Assembly: GCF_001544515.1 (NCBI RefSeq)
Contig: NZ_FCOL02000041.1
Span: 1 to 50,208, forward strand
DNA from: Caballeronia terrestris
Lineage (GTDB): Bacteria > Pseudomonadota > Gammaproteobacteria > Burkholderiales > Burkholderiaceae
Direction: 5' to 3'
Length of the DNA: 50,208 nucleotides
A program made the position numbers and the translations under genes. Positions 27,293-36,105 of the stretch are shown here, one piece after another; the first letter of the stretch is position 1; each line of letters begins with the position of its first letter. Under the pieces are notes generated by a model that did not search any database, was not told where the DNA came from, and saw nothing but the letters and a program-made list of their open reading frames with translations.

Positions 27293-28685
27293 GACGGCGA
27301 ACGGCTGCGTCGTGCTGGACAAGGACAAGGTCGCCATCGCCGACGCGGTGGCTCGGGAGGCGGGCGTTTTGCTCGGTATGAAGCGCGGGGGCGTCGTGAC
27401 GCTCGCGCCCGATGCGCTCGTCTACGACCGCGCGCCCGTGCGCGAGCAGGACATGCTGCGCGAGGTCGCGCTCGCCCTGATGCGTTTTTCGCCGATGGTG
27501 GCCGTCTGTGAAGAAGATACGGTGGTGGTCGATGTGTCGGCGAGCCTGCGGCTTTTCGGCGGCATCCTGCGGATCTGCCATCAGATTCGGAAGATTGTGG
27601 ATGCTGTTGGCGTGAGCGTGCGCATGAGCGTCGCCCCGACCGGTCAGGGTGCGTGGATGCTTGCCAAGCGCGGGCGTCGCCGCGTGCTCAAGATGCGTTC
27701 TCTTGAGCGTGAACTCGACTCGCTGCCGTACCTGGTCGTGCCGGAAATCCGCCGGTTCGCCGACTGGTTCGCCGGGCTCGGATGCCGTGTGCTCGAAGAT
27801 ATCCGGCGCCTGCCGCGCGCCGGTCTGAAAAAGAGGTGTTCCGTGGAGTTGCTGGATTCGCTGGACCGCGCCTACGGGCTGTCGCCGGAACTGTACGCGT
27901 GGCTGGATGTGCCGCCCACGTTCAGCGCCCGCGTCGAACTGCCCGACCGGGTCGAACATGCCGAAGCGATTCTGTTCTCGGCGCGCCGGCTGGTGGTGCA
28001 GCTATGCGGCTGGCTGAGCGCGCAGCAACTCGCGCTCACGCACGCGAGCGTGACGCTCGAACACGAACGCGGACGCGAGGCGATCGAGCCGACCCCCATC
28101 GACCTGGCGCTCGCCGAGCCGACCTGGCACGAAGAACATCTCGTGCGGCTGTTGAAAGAGCGCTTGGGGCGCGTTGAACTTCCGGCGGCCGTCATCGCCG
28201 TACGGCTCACCGCGACGAAAGTCCAGGCCGCCGAACCGCCGACCGATACCCTCTTCCCGGACCCCGGCGGATCGGCGGAGGACCACAATCGTCTGCTGGA
28301 ACTGCTCGTCGCGCGTCTGGGACCGGAGAACGTCCTGCGCCCTGCGCCGACGTCCGATCATCGGCCGGAGCACGCGAACCGCTGGGTGTCCGTGCAGGAT
28401 GCAGGCAAACCCGAAGCGCCGCCCTGCGATCTGCCCCGTCCGACGTGGTTGCTTGAAACGCCGCTGCGTCTGATGGTCAAGAACCACCGGCCGTTCTACG
28501 GATCGACGCTGAAGCTCGTCTCGACGGGCGAGCGCATCGAGGCCGGCTGGTTCGACGGCGATCTGGCCGCGCGCGACTACTTCGTCGCTGAAGCCGCCGA
28601 CAAAAGCTGCTACTGGATCTACCGGGAGCGCCCGAGCGCCACCTCGGACGAAGTGCGCTGGTTCCTGCACGGCCTCTTTGGATGA
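27222..28685 (+). CDS. imuB: ImuB, catalytically inactive Y-family polymerase-like protein
   Basis: A 487-residue ImuB. The N-terminus AVLVAIHLPRLSLEVF and the palm region VCEEDTVVVDVSASLRLFGG follow the Y-family fold, but the acidic metal-binding residues of an active polymerase are absent, as is normal for ImuB. Helix-hairpin-helix-like sequence lies around GCRVLEDIRRLPRAGLKKRC. ImuB is the hub that binds the sliding clamp, ImuA and DnaE2. The ATG at 27222 starts inside imuA; the open frame extends upstream as a shadow. dnaE2 follows after 15 bases. Confidence 0.92.
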   Translation: MAVLVAIHLPRLSLEVFRPRWSPRTANGCVVLDKDKVAIADAVAREAGVLLGMKRGGVVTLAPDALVYDRAPVREQDMLREVALALMRFSPMVAVCEEDTVVVDVSASLRLFGGILRICHQIRKIVDAVGVSVRMSVAPTGQGAWMLAKRGRRRVLKMRSLERELDSLPYLVVPEIRRFADWFAGLGCRVLEDIRRLPRAGLKKRCSVELLDSLDRAYGLSPELYAWLDVPPTFSARVELPDRVEHAEAILFSARRLVVQLCGWLSAQQLALTHASVTLEHERGREAIEPTPIDLALAEPTWHEEHLVRLLKERLGRVELPAAVIAVRLTATKVQAAEPPTDTLFPDPGGSAEDHNRLLELLVARLGPENVLRPAPTSDHRPEHANRWVSVQDAGKPEAPPCDLPRPTWLLETPLRLMVKNHRPFYGSTLKLVSTGERIEAGWFDGDLAARDYFVAEAADKSCYWIYRERPSATSDEVRWFLHGLFG

Positions 28686-28700
28686 CATGAGCCAAACGCC

Positions 28701-31700
28701 GTGGATTCGCCTTTCTCCGCCCTGCCCGCGTATGCGGAGCTCTTCGCCTTTTCCAACTTCAGCTTCCTGCATGGGGCGTCGCGTGGGGAAGAGCTCGTCA
28801 TTCGCGCTTCCCAACTCGGCTATTCGGGTCTCGCCATCACTGACGAGTGTTCGCTCGCAGGCGTCGTCCGCGCTCATGTGCAGGCGAAGGAAGAGAAGTT
28901 GCCGCTCATCATCGGCTCGTATTTCAAGCTGGTGCACGCCGACAAACGCCCCGCCTTCGGGCTGATTCTGCTGGCTCAGAACCGCGATGGTTATGGCAAC
29001 CTGTCCGAGCTGATTACACTCGGCCGCATGCGGGCGGCGAAGGGCAGCTATCTGCTGACGCCGCAGGACATCGCGCGTCCGGAAAAGGCGTATGCGCATC
29101 TTCGCGGCATGCCGAATTGCCTCGCGATCCTCATTCCCGATTTTCCTGCGAACGAAGACGCGCTCGCCGCGCAGCTCGAATGGATGAAAGCGACCTTTCC
29201 GGCTCGGGCTTGGGTGGGACTGACCCTGCATCAGCGCGCGATGGACGATATCCATCGCGGCACGGTCGAGCATCTTGCCTCCCGGCATCTGGTGCCAGTC
29301 GTCGCGACCGGCAACGTCGTCATGCACGTACGGTCGAGAAAGCCGCTGCAAGACACGATGACGGCCATTCGCCTCGGCAAGCCCGTCGCGCAATGCGGCT
29401 ACGATCTGGCGCCCAATGCCGAGCAGCACCTGCGCTCGCGCCTGCGGCTCGCCAACCTGTATCCCGAGCACGCGTTGACCGAAACATTAGGCGTGCTGGA
29501 GCGCTGCACGTTCTCGCTGGATGAACTCAGGTATGAATATCCTGACGAGCTCGTTCCGCCAGGCTTCACACACGACGCGTATCTGCGGCAGGAAACGTAT
29601 GTCGGTGCGCATCGGCGCTTTCCGCACGGCATCCCGCACGCGGTGCAGGAGCAGGTCGAGCACGAACTGCAGTTGATCCGCGATCTCAAATACGAGGCGT
29701 ATTTCCTGACGGTCTACGACATCGTGCGCTTCGCCCGCAGCCAGCACATCCTGTGTCAGGGACGTGGATCCGCGGCGAACTCCGCCGTGTGCTATTGCCT
29801 CGGCGTGACCGAAGTCGATCCTTCGCGCGGCAGCATGCTGTTCGAGCGATTCATCAGCAAGGAACGCGGCGAGCCGCCCGATATCGACGTCGATTTCGAG
29901 CATCTGCGGCGCGAGGAGGTCATCCAATACATCTATCGAAAGTATGGACGTGACCGCGCGGCCATCGCGGCGGCGGTCTCCACGTATCGGCCTCGCGGCG
30001 CGCTGCGGGAGACGGGCAAGGCGCTGGGCGTCGACCCGCAGATCGTCGACCGGGTCGCGAAGAGCCATCAGTGGTTCGACAATTCGCAGGACCTGTTGCA
30101 ACGGTTCGGCGAGTCGGGGCTGGACCCGGAGAACCCGCTGATTGTCGCGTGGGCGTCGCTGGCCGGGCAGATACTGAATTTCCCACGCCACCTGTCGCAG
30201 CATTCGGGCGGATTCGTCATCAGCCGGGGCAAGCTCACGCGGCTCGTTCCCGTCGAGAACGCTGCGATGGCCGATCGCAGCGCCATCCAGTGGGACAAGG
30301 ACGATCTCGAAGCGCTCGGGCTGCTCAAGATCGACGTGCTCGCGCTCGGCATGCTCTCGGCGATCCGCCGCACGCTCGACATCGTGTCCGAGCAGCGCGG
30401 CGAGCGCTTCGAGATGCAGGACATCCCCGTCGAGGACCCCGTCACCTACGAGATGATCTCGCAGGCGGATACGATCGGCGTGTTCCAGATCGAATCCCGT
30501 GCGCAGATGTCAATGCTGCCGCGGCTCCAGCCGAGGACCTTTTACGATCTCGTGATCGAAGTCGCGATCGTTCGACCGGGGCCGATTCAGGGGGGCGCAG
30601 TTCACCCCTATCTTCGCCGCCGACAAGGATTCGAGCCTGTCACCTATCCCAGCGATGCGCTTGAGGCTGCGCTCGGGCGCACGTTGGGCGTGCCGATTTT
30701 CCAGGAGCAGGTGATGCAGGTCGCGATCCTCGCGGCGGGTTTCACACCGGGTGAAGCGGATCAACTCAGGCGTGCGATGGCCGCCTGGAAGCGCAAAGGC
30801 GGCTTGCAGAAGTACTACGACCGTATCGTCAACGGCATGCGCGAGCGTGGGTATAAACAGGACTTTGCGGAAGCCATCTTCGAACAGATCAAGGGCTTCG
30901 GCGAGTACGGCTTTCCGGAGAGTCACGCGGCGAGCTTCGCCCTGCTGGTGTATGCGAGCAGTTGGCTGAAATGTCACGAGCCGGCTGCATTTCTCGCCGC
31001 GATGCTTAACTCCCAGCCGATGGGCTTTTATTCGCCCTCGCAACTCGTCCAGGATGCGAAGCGGCACGGCGTGCAGGTGGCGCCCGTCGATGTGACGATC
31101 AGCGGCTGGGATTCCGTTCTCGAACGTCGTGAAGGAGAGGCGGCGGCCGTGCGGCTCGGCTTGTCCTTGCTCAGAGGGATGCGCGACGGCGCGGCGGAGC
31201 GGATCGAAGCCGCACGCGCGGTCAGGCCGTTCCTGAATGTCAGCGATCTGGCGCGGCGCGCGCAACTCGACCGGCATGATCTTCAGGTGCTGGCGAGCGC
31301 CAACGCGCTGGGTTCTCTCGCGGGCAATCGTCGCGAGGCGTTATGGCAGTCGGTCGCGGCCGTCCCCGACAAGGACATGCTGGTCGACGCCCGCCTGGAA
31401 GACGAGACACCGGTACTCGGCGCTCCGACTGAAGCGGAAGACATCGTCAGCGACTATAAGTCGACCGGACTCACGCTGGGGCGTCACCCGCTGGAGTTGC
31501 TTCGCCCGATCCTGCTCAAGCAGCGCCTGATCCCGGCATCGACGCTGCGAACGTATCCGAACGGCCGGCTGGCTCGCGGCTGCGGTCTCGTGACCGTCAG
31601 GCAGCGCCCCGGCACCGCCAAGGGCGTGATGTTCGTGACGCTCGAAGACGAGACGGGCAATGTGAACGTGATCGTCTGGCCGTCATTGCTCGAAAAGCAG

Positions 31701-31847
31701 CGCAAGGAAGCGCTTGGCGCATCGCTGCTCGCGGTCTATGGCACCTGGCAATGCGAAGGCGAAGTGCGCCACCTCGTCGCGCAACGGCTCGTCGACATGT
31801 CGCATTTGCTGGGCGGATTGACGACGGTCAGCCGGAACTTCTGCTGA
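28701..31847 (+). CDS. dnaE2: DnaE2, error-prone DNA polymerase III alpha subunit
   Basis: A 1048-residue C-family polymerase of the DnaE2 (ImuC) type, close to the family's usual length. The PHP domain starts AYAELFAFSNFSFLHGASRG. Catalytic aspartates are in PPDIDVDFEH near residue 394 and in LLKIDVLALGML near 543. Further landmarks are QGRGSAANSAVCYCLGVTEV, IVRPGPIQGGAVHPYL and FGEYGFPESHAASFALLVY; an OB-type domain lies near the C-terminus (GVMFVTLEDETGNVNVIVW). It does translesion synthesis with ImuA and ImuB. GTG start at 28701, 15 bases after imuB, no clear ribosome-binding site, so probably coupled. Confidence 0.95.
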   Translation: MDSPFSALPAYAELFAFSNFSFLHGASRGEELVIRASQLGYSGLAITDECSLAGVVRAHVQAKEEKLPLIIGSYFKLVHADKRPAFGLILLAQNRDGYGNLSELITLGRMRAAKGSYLLTPQDIARPEKAYAHLRGMPNCLAILIPDFPANEDALAAQLEWMKATFPARAWVGLTLHQRAMDDIHRGTVEHLASRHLVPVVATGNVVMHVRSRKPLQDTMTAIRLGKPVAQCGYDLAPNAEQHLRSRLRLANLYPEHALTETLGVLERCTFSLDELRYEYPDELVPPGFTHDAYLRQETYVGAHRRFPHGIPHAVQEQVEHELQLIRDLKYEAYFLTVYDIVRFARSQHILCQGRGSAANSAVCYCLGVTEVDPSRGSMLFERFISKERGEPPDIDVDFEHLRREEVIQYIYRKYGRDRAAIAAAVSTYRPRGALRETGKALGVDPQIVDRVAKSHQWFDNSQDLLQRFGESGLDPENPLIVAWASLAGQILNFPRHLSQHSGGFVISRGKLTRLVPVENAAMADRSAIQWDKDDLEALGLLKIDVLALGMLSAIRRTLDIVSEQRGERFEMQDIPVEDPVTYEMISQADTIGVFQIESRAQMSMLPRLQPRTFYDLVIEVAIVRPGPIQGGAVHPYLRRRQGFEPVTYPSDALEAALGRTLGVPIFQEQVMQVAILAAGFTPGEADQLRRAMAAWKRKGGLQKYYDRIVNGMRERGYKQDFAEAIFEQIKGFGEYGFPESHAASFALLVYASSWLKCHEPAAFLAAMLNSQPMGFYSPSQLVQDAKRHGVQVAPVDVTISGWDSVLERREGEAAAVRLGLSLLRGMRDGAAERIEAARAVRPFLNVSDLARRAQLDRHDLQVLASANALGSLAGNRREALWQSVAAVPDKDMLVDARLEDETPVLGAPTEAEDIVSDYKSTGLTLGRHPLELLRPILLKQRLIPASTLRTYPNGRLARGCGLVTVRQRPGTAKGVMFVTLEDETGNVNVIVWPSLLEKQRKEALGASLLAVYGTWQCEGEVRHLVAQRLVDMSHLLGGLTTVSRNFC

Positions 31848-31888
31848 CAATCCCCAAGCACGGGATGGCCAGCAGATCGCTGGACTGC

Positions 31889-32368
31889 TCACGAACCTCC
31901 TGTACCGGCCAGCGCGGGAAGCCCGAGCGCCGGAGCCAGCGTCTTATAGTCCAGCAGAAAACGCGGATCGCCCGCTGCCTCGCGCGACATCCATTTGGTC
32001 AACTCCTGTCGGCATGACTCGGCTTCCATCCGAACGAAGCAGGTCGAGCGCTTCGGCATCATGCTGGCAGCCCAATAGAACTTGAAGAGCGTCTGCCGCT
32101 CGGAGGCATCCATTTCCAGGGCCTCCGGATCGTGACCTGAAAGCCACTGCTCGACCTTCACGCGCAGCGAAGCTTCCGATTCATTCGGTCCATACGAGAA
32201 CATGTACGCGCCGCCCGCCTGTGCCGTCTGAAAATCATCAAGCACGATTGCTAGGACAAATCGCGCAGCCTGCGGGTTGATCTTGAAATCCGCTGCTTGA
32301 GCGCTGCCCGCTAACTGCGACCAAGCGACGGCGAAGCCAATTAATCTGCTGTTGATCCACTTAGACAC
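31889..32368 (-). CDS. Secreted hypothetical protein
   Basis: A 159-residue protein with a signal peptide (IGFAVAWSQLAGSAQAADF, cleavage probably after AQA at about residue 25). The mature part has two cysteines (in TCFVRMEAESC) that could form a disulfide, and helical segments such as FVLAIVLDDFQTAQAGGAYM. No family is recognised. It is convergent with the mutasome operon, with about 40 bases between stops, and not obviously linked to it. Confidence 0.65.
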   Translation of the reverse strand: MSKWINSRLIGFAVAWSQLAGSAQAADFKINPQAARFVLAIVLDDFQTAQAGGAYMFSYGPNESEASLRVKVEQWLSGHDPEALEMDASERQTLFKFYWAASMMPKRSTCFVRMEAESCRQELTKWMSREAAGDPRFLLDYKTLAPALGLPALAGTGGS

Positions 32369-32620
32369 AACCGGGCCGTAGGTTTCGTTAAAGACACATC
32401 TTCCCGTAGCTTACGCCCGGCAGGCGGATCTGCCGACTTTTTGTACGACTCCGCCGAGACCCTGTCGACAGGGACGAGGATCTAATGCAATCGTGTGCAG
32501 CTCATTCAGAAGCAAAGGCAGGAACAAATAAGCGAAACCTCACGCTAAATGGTGCTAAGCGCTTCGCCTTATTGACAAATAGTGGCATAGTTCGGGGCAT
32601 GACCATTAAGGAGACCGCTC

Positions 32621-33568
32621 ATGGCAACCCTTGAACAAATCAAAGAAAAAATGAAGAAACTGCAGACTCAAGCCGAGGCGCTGACCGCTAAGCGCTCGCG
32701 CGCAATACTTGATGACATCCATGCTTTGATGGCTCAACACAATCTGACATCCGCAGACATCGACGCTCATCAGAAAAGCTCGGCGCGCAAAGGGCGGCCG
32801 CGCGGTGCCCTATCGCAGAAATCCGCGCAGACATCTGCGCAGACTACGCGAACCTCATCCAAATCGTCGTCAGCAGCCAAGGGGAAACTGCCGGCTAAGT
32901 ACCGCAATCCGAAGACCGGCCAAACCTGGAGCGGCTGGGCACGCCCCCCGGCGTGGATCGCTAAGGTCAGGGACCGGACTAAGTTCCTCATCGACGGCAG
33001 CTCGGCAGAGACAACTGCAACTTCCACTACGACGAACGGAGCGACGGACGGAGCATCGACGAAGCGCTTGGCGAGCCAACCGGCGGCCAAGAAGCGTGCG
33101 TCAGTGAAGGCGAGCGCGTCTTCAACCAGCGCCCCGGCATCGAGCGTCGCTGCGACGAAAAAGTCCAGCACCACACAGCCGGTTGCAAAAAAGGCCAGCC
33201 GGAAGGTCGCAGCGAAGAAGGCGAAGTCTACGGCAGCGCCCGCTCCCGCGACAAAGACTGCCGCAACAAAGACCGCCGCGACGAAGACTGCCGCGAAGAA
33301 GGCAGTCGCCAAAAAAACCGTTGCAAAAAAGGCGGCGGTTAAGAAGTCTGTGACGAAGAAGGCTGCTGCGTCTACGAAGTCCGCGGCGAAGAAGGCGGTA
33401 TCGGCAAAGACCCCCGCGGGGAAAACCGCTTCCAAGCGGGCGACAGCGGCCCGAGCACGGGCTGAATCGGACGCTCAGGCAAGCGTCGCAGCGCCTGATA
33501 CGCGCGGTGCTGACGCCCAAATGACGCCGCCGCCGGTACCGCCGAGCGGCGCCGAGGCGATGGCTTGA
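32621..33568 (+). CDS. H-NS family protein with histone H1-like Lys/Ala tail
   Basis: A 315-residue chimera. Residues 1-50 form a helical oligomerisation region. Residues about 90-115 hold the H-NS C-terminal motif, KYRNPKTGQTWSGWARPPAW, where the usual TWSGRGRxP AT-hook-like loop reads TWSGWARPP. Residues about 145-290 are a Lys/Ala/Thr tail (AKKAVAKKTVAKKAAVKKSV), like eukaryotic H1, AlgP or BpH1 proteins. Typical H-NS of Burkholderia is about 100 residues. It should bind and compact DNA. AAGGAG precedes the ATG. The tail has tandem repeats that may vary in number between strains. Confidence 0.85.
   Translation: MATLEQIKEKMKKLQTQAEALTAKRSRAILDDIHALMAQHNLTSADIDAHQKSSARKGRPRGALSQKSAQTSAQTTRTSSKSSSAAKGKLPAKYRNPKTGQTWSGWARPPAWIAKVRDRTKFLIDGSSAETTATSTTTNGATDGASTKRLASQPAAKKRASVKASASSTSAPASSVAATKKSSTTQPVAKKASRKVAAKKAKSTAAPAPATKTAATKTAATKTAAKKAVAKKTVAKKAAVKKSVTKKAAASTKSAAKKAVSAKTPAGKTASKRATAARARAESDAQASVAAPDTRGADAQMTPPPVPPSGAEAMA
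33251..33295 (+). repeat. Three 15-base tandem repeats in the H1-like tail
   Basis: Three consecutive 15-base units (ACAAAGACTGCCGCA and close variants) encode TKTAA repeats. Shorter AAG-rich repeats follow. Such repeats can expand or contract by slippage. Confidence 0.8.
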
Positions 33569-33698
33569 ATTTAGCGGGCAGTTGAAGGGGAAGTTCCGGC
33601 GCGCTTGGAATCCACCTGCAACGCTGCTTTTGATTTCCCGTCACTCCCCTGCCCTGTTTTGAGACGAACGGGGCAGGTGCAGCATTCCTGAAAGTAAG

Positions 33699-33719
33699 AG
33701 CGGCCCGCGCGGGGCCGCT
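33699..33719. terminator. Bidirectional hairpin between hns-like and cspA genes
   Basis: A perfect 8-base GC-rich stem (AGCGGCCC with GGGCCGCT) with a 5-base loop between the convergent H-NS-like and cspA genes, 22 bases beyond the cspA stop. It can serve both strands. Confidence 0.7.
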
Positions 33720-33741
33720 TTCGACTATCGACGGCGGTTGA

Positions 33742-33945
33742 TCACAGCGGCTGAATCGTCGAAGCCTGTTTTCCCTTCGGACCTTGTTTGATCTCGAAGC
33801 TTACTTTTTGATTCTCCTGAAGCGATTTGAAGCCGCTGCCTTGAATCTCGGAAAAGTGCGCGAATAGATCCTGGCCACCGGCGTCCGGCGTGATAAACCC
33901 ATAGCCCTTTGCATCGTTGAACCACTTCACAGTACCGGTTGCCAT
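33742..33945 (-). CDS. cspA: Cold-shock protein, CspA family
   Basis: A complete 67-residue CspA-type nucleic-acid chaperone. RNP1-like KGYGFIT and RNP2-like LFAHFSEI motifs are present, as are the aromatic residues at W8, F9 and in FKSLQENQKVSFEI. Its start is MATGTVKWFNDAKGYGF. It opens RNA secondary structure during cold or general stress. A broken paralogue lies at 711-915 and shares most of the sequence. The upstream region (33946-34225) is long enough for the structured leader usual in csp genes. Confidence 0.93.
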   Translation of the reverse strand: MATGTVKWFNDAKGYGFITPDAGGQDLFAHFSEIQGSGFKSLQENQKVSFEIKQGPKGKQASTIQPL

Positions 33946-34225
33946 TTTTGCTACACCTCGATAACGATAAATACTAGATGAGATTGCCCCGACGGCCTTT
34001 GGTCCGTCAGCAGCAGATTTTTAGCACATTGACGTACGCAATCTCTATCAGCATTTTCGCTTACAGAAATGACATCAGTCGGACATAAACCCGGTCTGCA
34101 GGGTCGTCCGATGCCTCCACTACGAAAAACCACCGGTCAGTGTGCCTCATCATGAACGAAAAGATCCGGGCCGCCACCTATTCGCGCACCAGTGAAATTC
34201 GCCAGATGACAACCTCGACAGCACG

Positions 34226-34552
34226 TTAGTCATCGGCGTCGCCGACATCGAGCTCGTCCTCGATCGTAACGATCAGATCTTCCGTATCAATCTCATAGTG
34301 ACCGTCGTTTCGGTCAACCACCACCTCGCCGCCCTGTACTCCGCCGCCCTCTGTCTCAGTCAGCTTGAGCACGATGAGCTCGTCCGGAAGCCCTTGAAAC
34401 TCCTCGGAAACAATCGTCGCGAGATGAACAAGCTCGCCCGTCTCGGCATCTTCGAAAGGGGCGTCCCAATGCAAACTGTCGCCCGGAAGTTCCACAACGG
34501 CCCCCGCACGGCCGACAATTTTCAATATCCCATCGCTAAGCACATAACTCAT
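34226..34552 (-). CDS. Acidic hypothetical protein
   Basis: A 108-residue, strongly acidic soluble protein, rich in Asp/Glu throughout and ending IEDELDVGDADD. The order SDGILKIVGRAGAVVELPGD, then DELIVLKLTETEGG, suggests mostly beta structure. It has a very strong AAGGAGG site before the ATG, so it is probably well expressed. No family is recognised. Its charge would suit a DNA-mimic or cation-binding role, but that is speculation. It is not in an operon. Confidence 0.7.
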   Translation of the reverse strand: MSYVLSDGILKIVGRAGAVVELPGDSLHWDAPFEDAETGELVHLATIVSEEFQGLPDELIVLKLTETEGGGVQGGEVVVDRNDGHYEIDTEDLIVTIEDELDVGDADD

Positions 34553-34696
34553 GTCCTTTCCTCCTTCTTAAACGCGATCCAAAACTCCCTTGCCAAGATA
34601 CACGCTCGTAACTGTGAACCCGTCGTTGGAGACTTGGTTTGACGAAGCGTCAGCTTCGCGTATCCTGACGAGAATGGCAATTCAGTATATCGACTT

Positions 34697-35800
34697 ATGA
34701 CGCTGGCACTCTGGACGAGCCATCCCGAAACGGCGTATGCGCAATGGCAGCGCACCGAAGCCGCCGGCGCTGATCGCCGAGCCTTCGCCGAACGATCCAT
34801 CGTTCAACACTGCGCGATGTTTGCGCGCTTTAATCGGTTCCTTGTCGGCCGAGGCCGTGTCAAAACTCAAAATCACTGGGTTTTGAGGGGTCCCTTTACC
34901 CCTCCCGAGGTGCCGCGAGGCCGATATAGGTCGATCTAACAAGCCGCTTTTTGCGCTGAGCCGAAACGGCGTGCGTTTTGACACAGCCTGGGCCATCGGC
35001 AGACGCTGACGACGTTCGGATCCGATCACATCGATGGATTTTTTGAAGAACTCGCGAGAGATTGCGCGCCGGGCACAACGACACGGCTGAGATATCTGAA
35101 GCTCATCGACCGGCTCGTTCGGCACCTTGTCGCCATGGAACTCCGCTCGGCTAACCCTGCGGCTCAGATGCTCGCCGCGGAGTCGTGGCCCGAGGACGAA
35201 CCCACGCCGATCTACCTTTCGCTTGCGGATGATGGCCGGTTGCAATCGGTTTGCCTCCCGCAGCCGGGAATGGACTTTAAAGCGCTTCGTAACACAGCCA
35301 TTGTTGCGATCTTGCTGGGCGCCGGCATCACGGCCGCCGAATGCCGTTACCTCCGCCTTTCCGACCTCGATATTGATGGCATCCGGCCAGACGTGTCAGT
35401 GCAAAAGCGCGGTCCGCGGATCGCTCGCCGAGTTCCGCTCGAAGCTTTCTCGCTCAAGGTGCTGAGGGAGTACCACGACGCACGAGTGAAGCTGGCCTGT
35501 CAAAGTGAGTGGCTATTTCTGGCGACCGCCGCCGGTAAGCCGATGAAGGACGATACGCTCGGAAAATACGTGCGGCTGGCGGTGCAGACGCTGGAAATCA
35601 CGGCCGCAGATATGAGCCCACGACTTTTAAGAAATACCTACGCACGCCGCCATCTCCATGCGGGCCGCACTGACGAAGAGGTCGCCAACCTGCTGGGCCT
35701 GTCCAGTCATCGCACCAGTGTGCGACTGCGGCAGACACTTGACCCATCCTTTGCATCGCCTGAGTGTGAATATGAATCTATGGATAGCGAGATCGGGTGA
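34697..35800 (+). pseudogene. Tyrosine recombinase (XerC/D-like integrase) interrupted by a small element
   Basis: The N-terminal core-binding part (WTSHPETAYAQWQRTEAAGA through MFARFNRFLVG) ends at the insertion. After it, the same frame resumes as RQTLTTFGSDHIDGFFEELA, then RLRYLKLIDRLVRHLV and the C-terminal domain to residue about 319. Deleting 34851-34994 restores FLVGHRQTLTTFG in frame. The catalytic region reads AGITAAECRYLRLSDLD and SPRLLRNTYARRHL; the first conserved Arg and the His residues of the usual R..HxxR..H set appear replaced, so the ancestor may have been an atypical or inactive recombinase. An ATG at 34675 is out of frame with the core, hinting at a further N-terminal change. 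Confidence 0.8.
34851..34990. mobile_element. 140-bp MITE-like or internally deleted IS element
   Basis: Terminal inverted repeats are GAGGCCGTGTCAAAAC at 34851-34866 and GTTTTGACACAGCCTG at 34975-34990, 14 of 16 matching. A 4-base duplication, GGCC, flanks the element at 34847-34850 and 34991-34994. There is no transposase inside; the interior includes a shorter hairpin-prone stretch (AGGGGTCCCTTTACCCCTC). Excision with one GGCC restores the recombinase frame exactly. It would need a transposase from elsewhere. The parent family is not identified; IR style suggests an IS5- or IS1182-like source, which is a guess. Confidence 0.75.
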
Positions 35801-36105
35801 CTTCAGTCGGGCTCGCAACGAAATCAGGCTCTCGAGCGCAGACCATCGATGCACGCTCACGCTCGTCCGAGACGGGCCGCAACAGCGTTTGGGCAGCAGG
35901 ACCGATGCTCGAGACAAGCCACGAGATGGACGACAACGCGAATATGTCGATGAGCATGACAATAGGGTCGCTTTTTAAGCGTACTTACGTACAGGATTGT
36001 TTGCGCTCGTGTTCGTGAATGGGTCGCGGGGGGCGGCCCTCGCCTCGGAAAGCGCCCATTTGCTGAACTTCCGGCACACTGTCGCTTTTCTCGGAAGGGC
36101 TCATC
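35801..36105. other. Intergenic, no supported gene
   Basis: About 305 bases between the recombinase remnant and the helicase gene. Nothing recognisable apart from the helicase ribosome-binding site (GGAAGGG at 36093-36099). Confidence 0.4.

Noticed and set aside
28002..29471. 489-codon minus-strand frame opposite imuB and dnaE2
   Set aside because: It is antisense to two well-recognised genes and has the Arg/Gln/Ala composition expected of a GC-rich shadow frame.
32572..32600. TTGACA as a -35 element for the H-NS-like gene
   Set aside because: No acceptable -10 hexamer lies 16-18 bases downstream, so the promoter is not supported.
32770..33435. 221-codon minus-strand frame opposite the H-NS-like gene, Phe/Ala-rich and membrane-like
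   Set aside because: The apparent hydrophobicity is the reverse complement of AAG/GCC repeats in the Lys/Ala tail.
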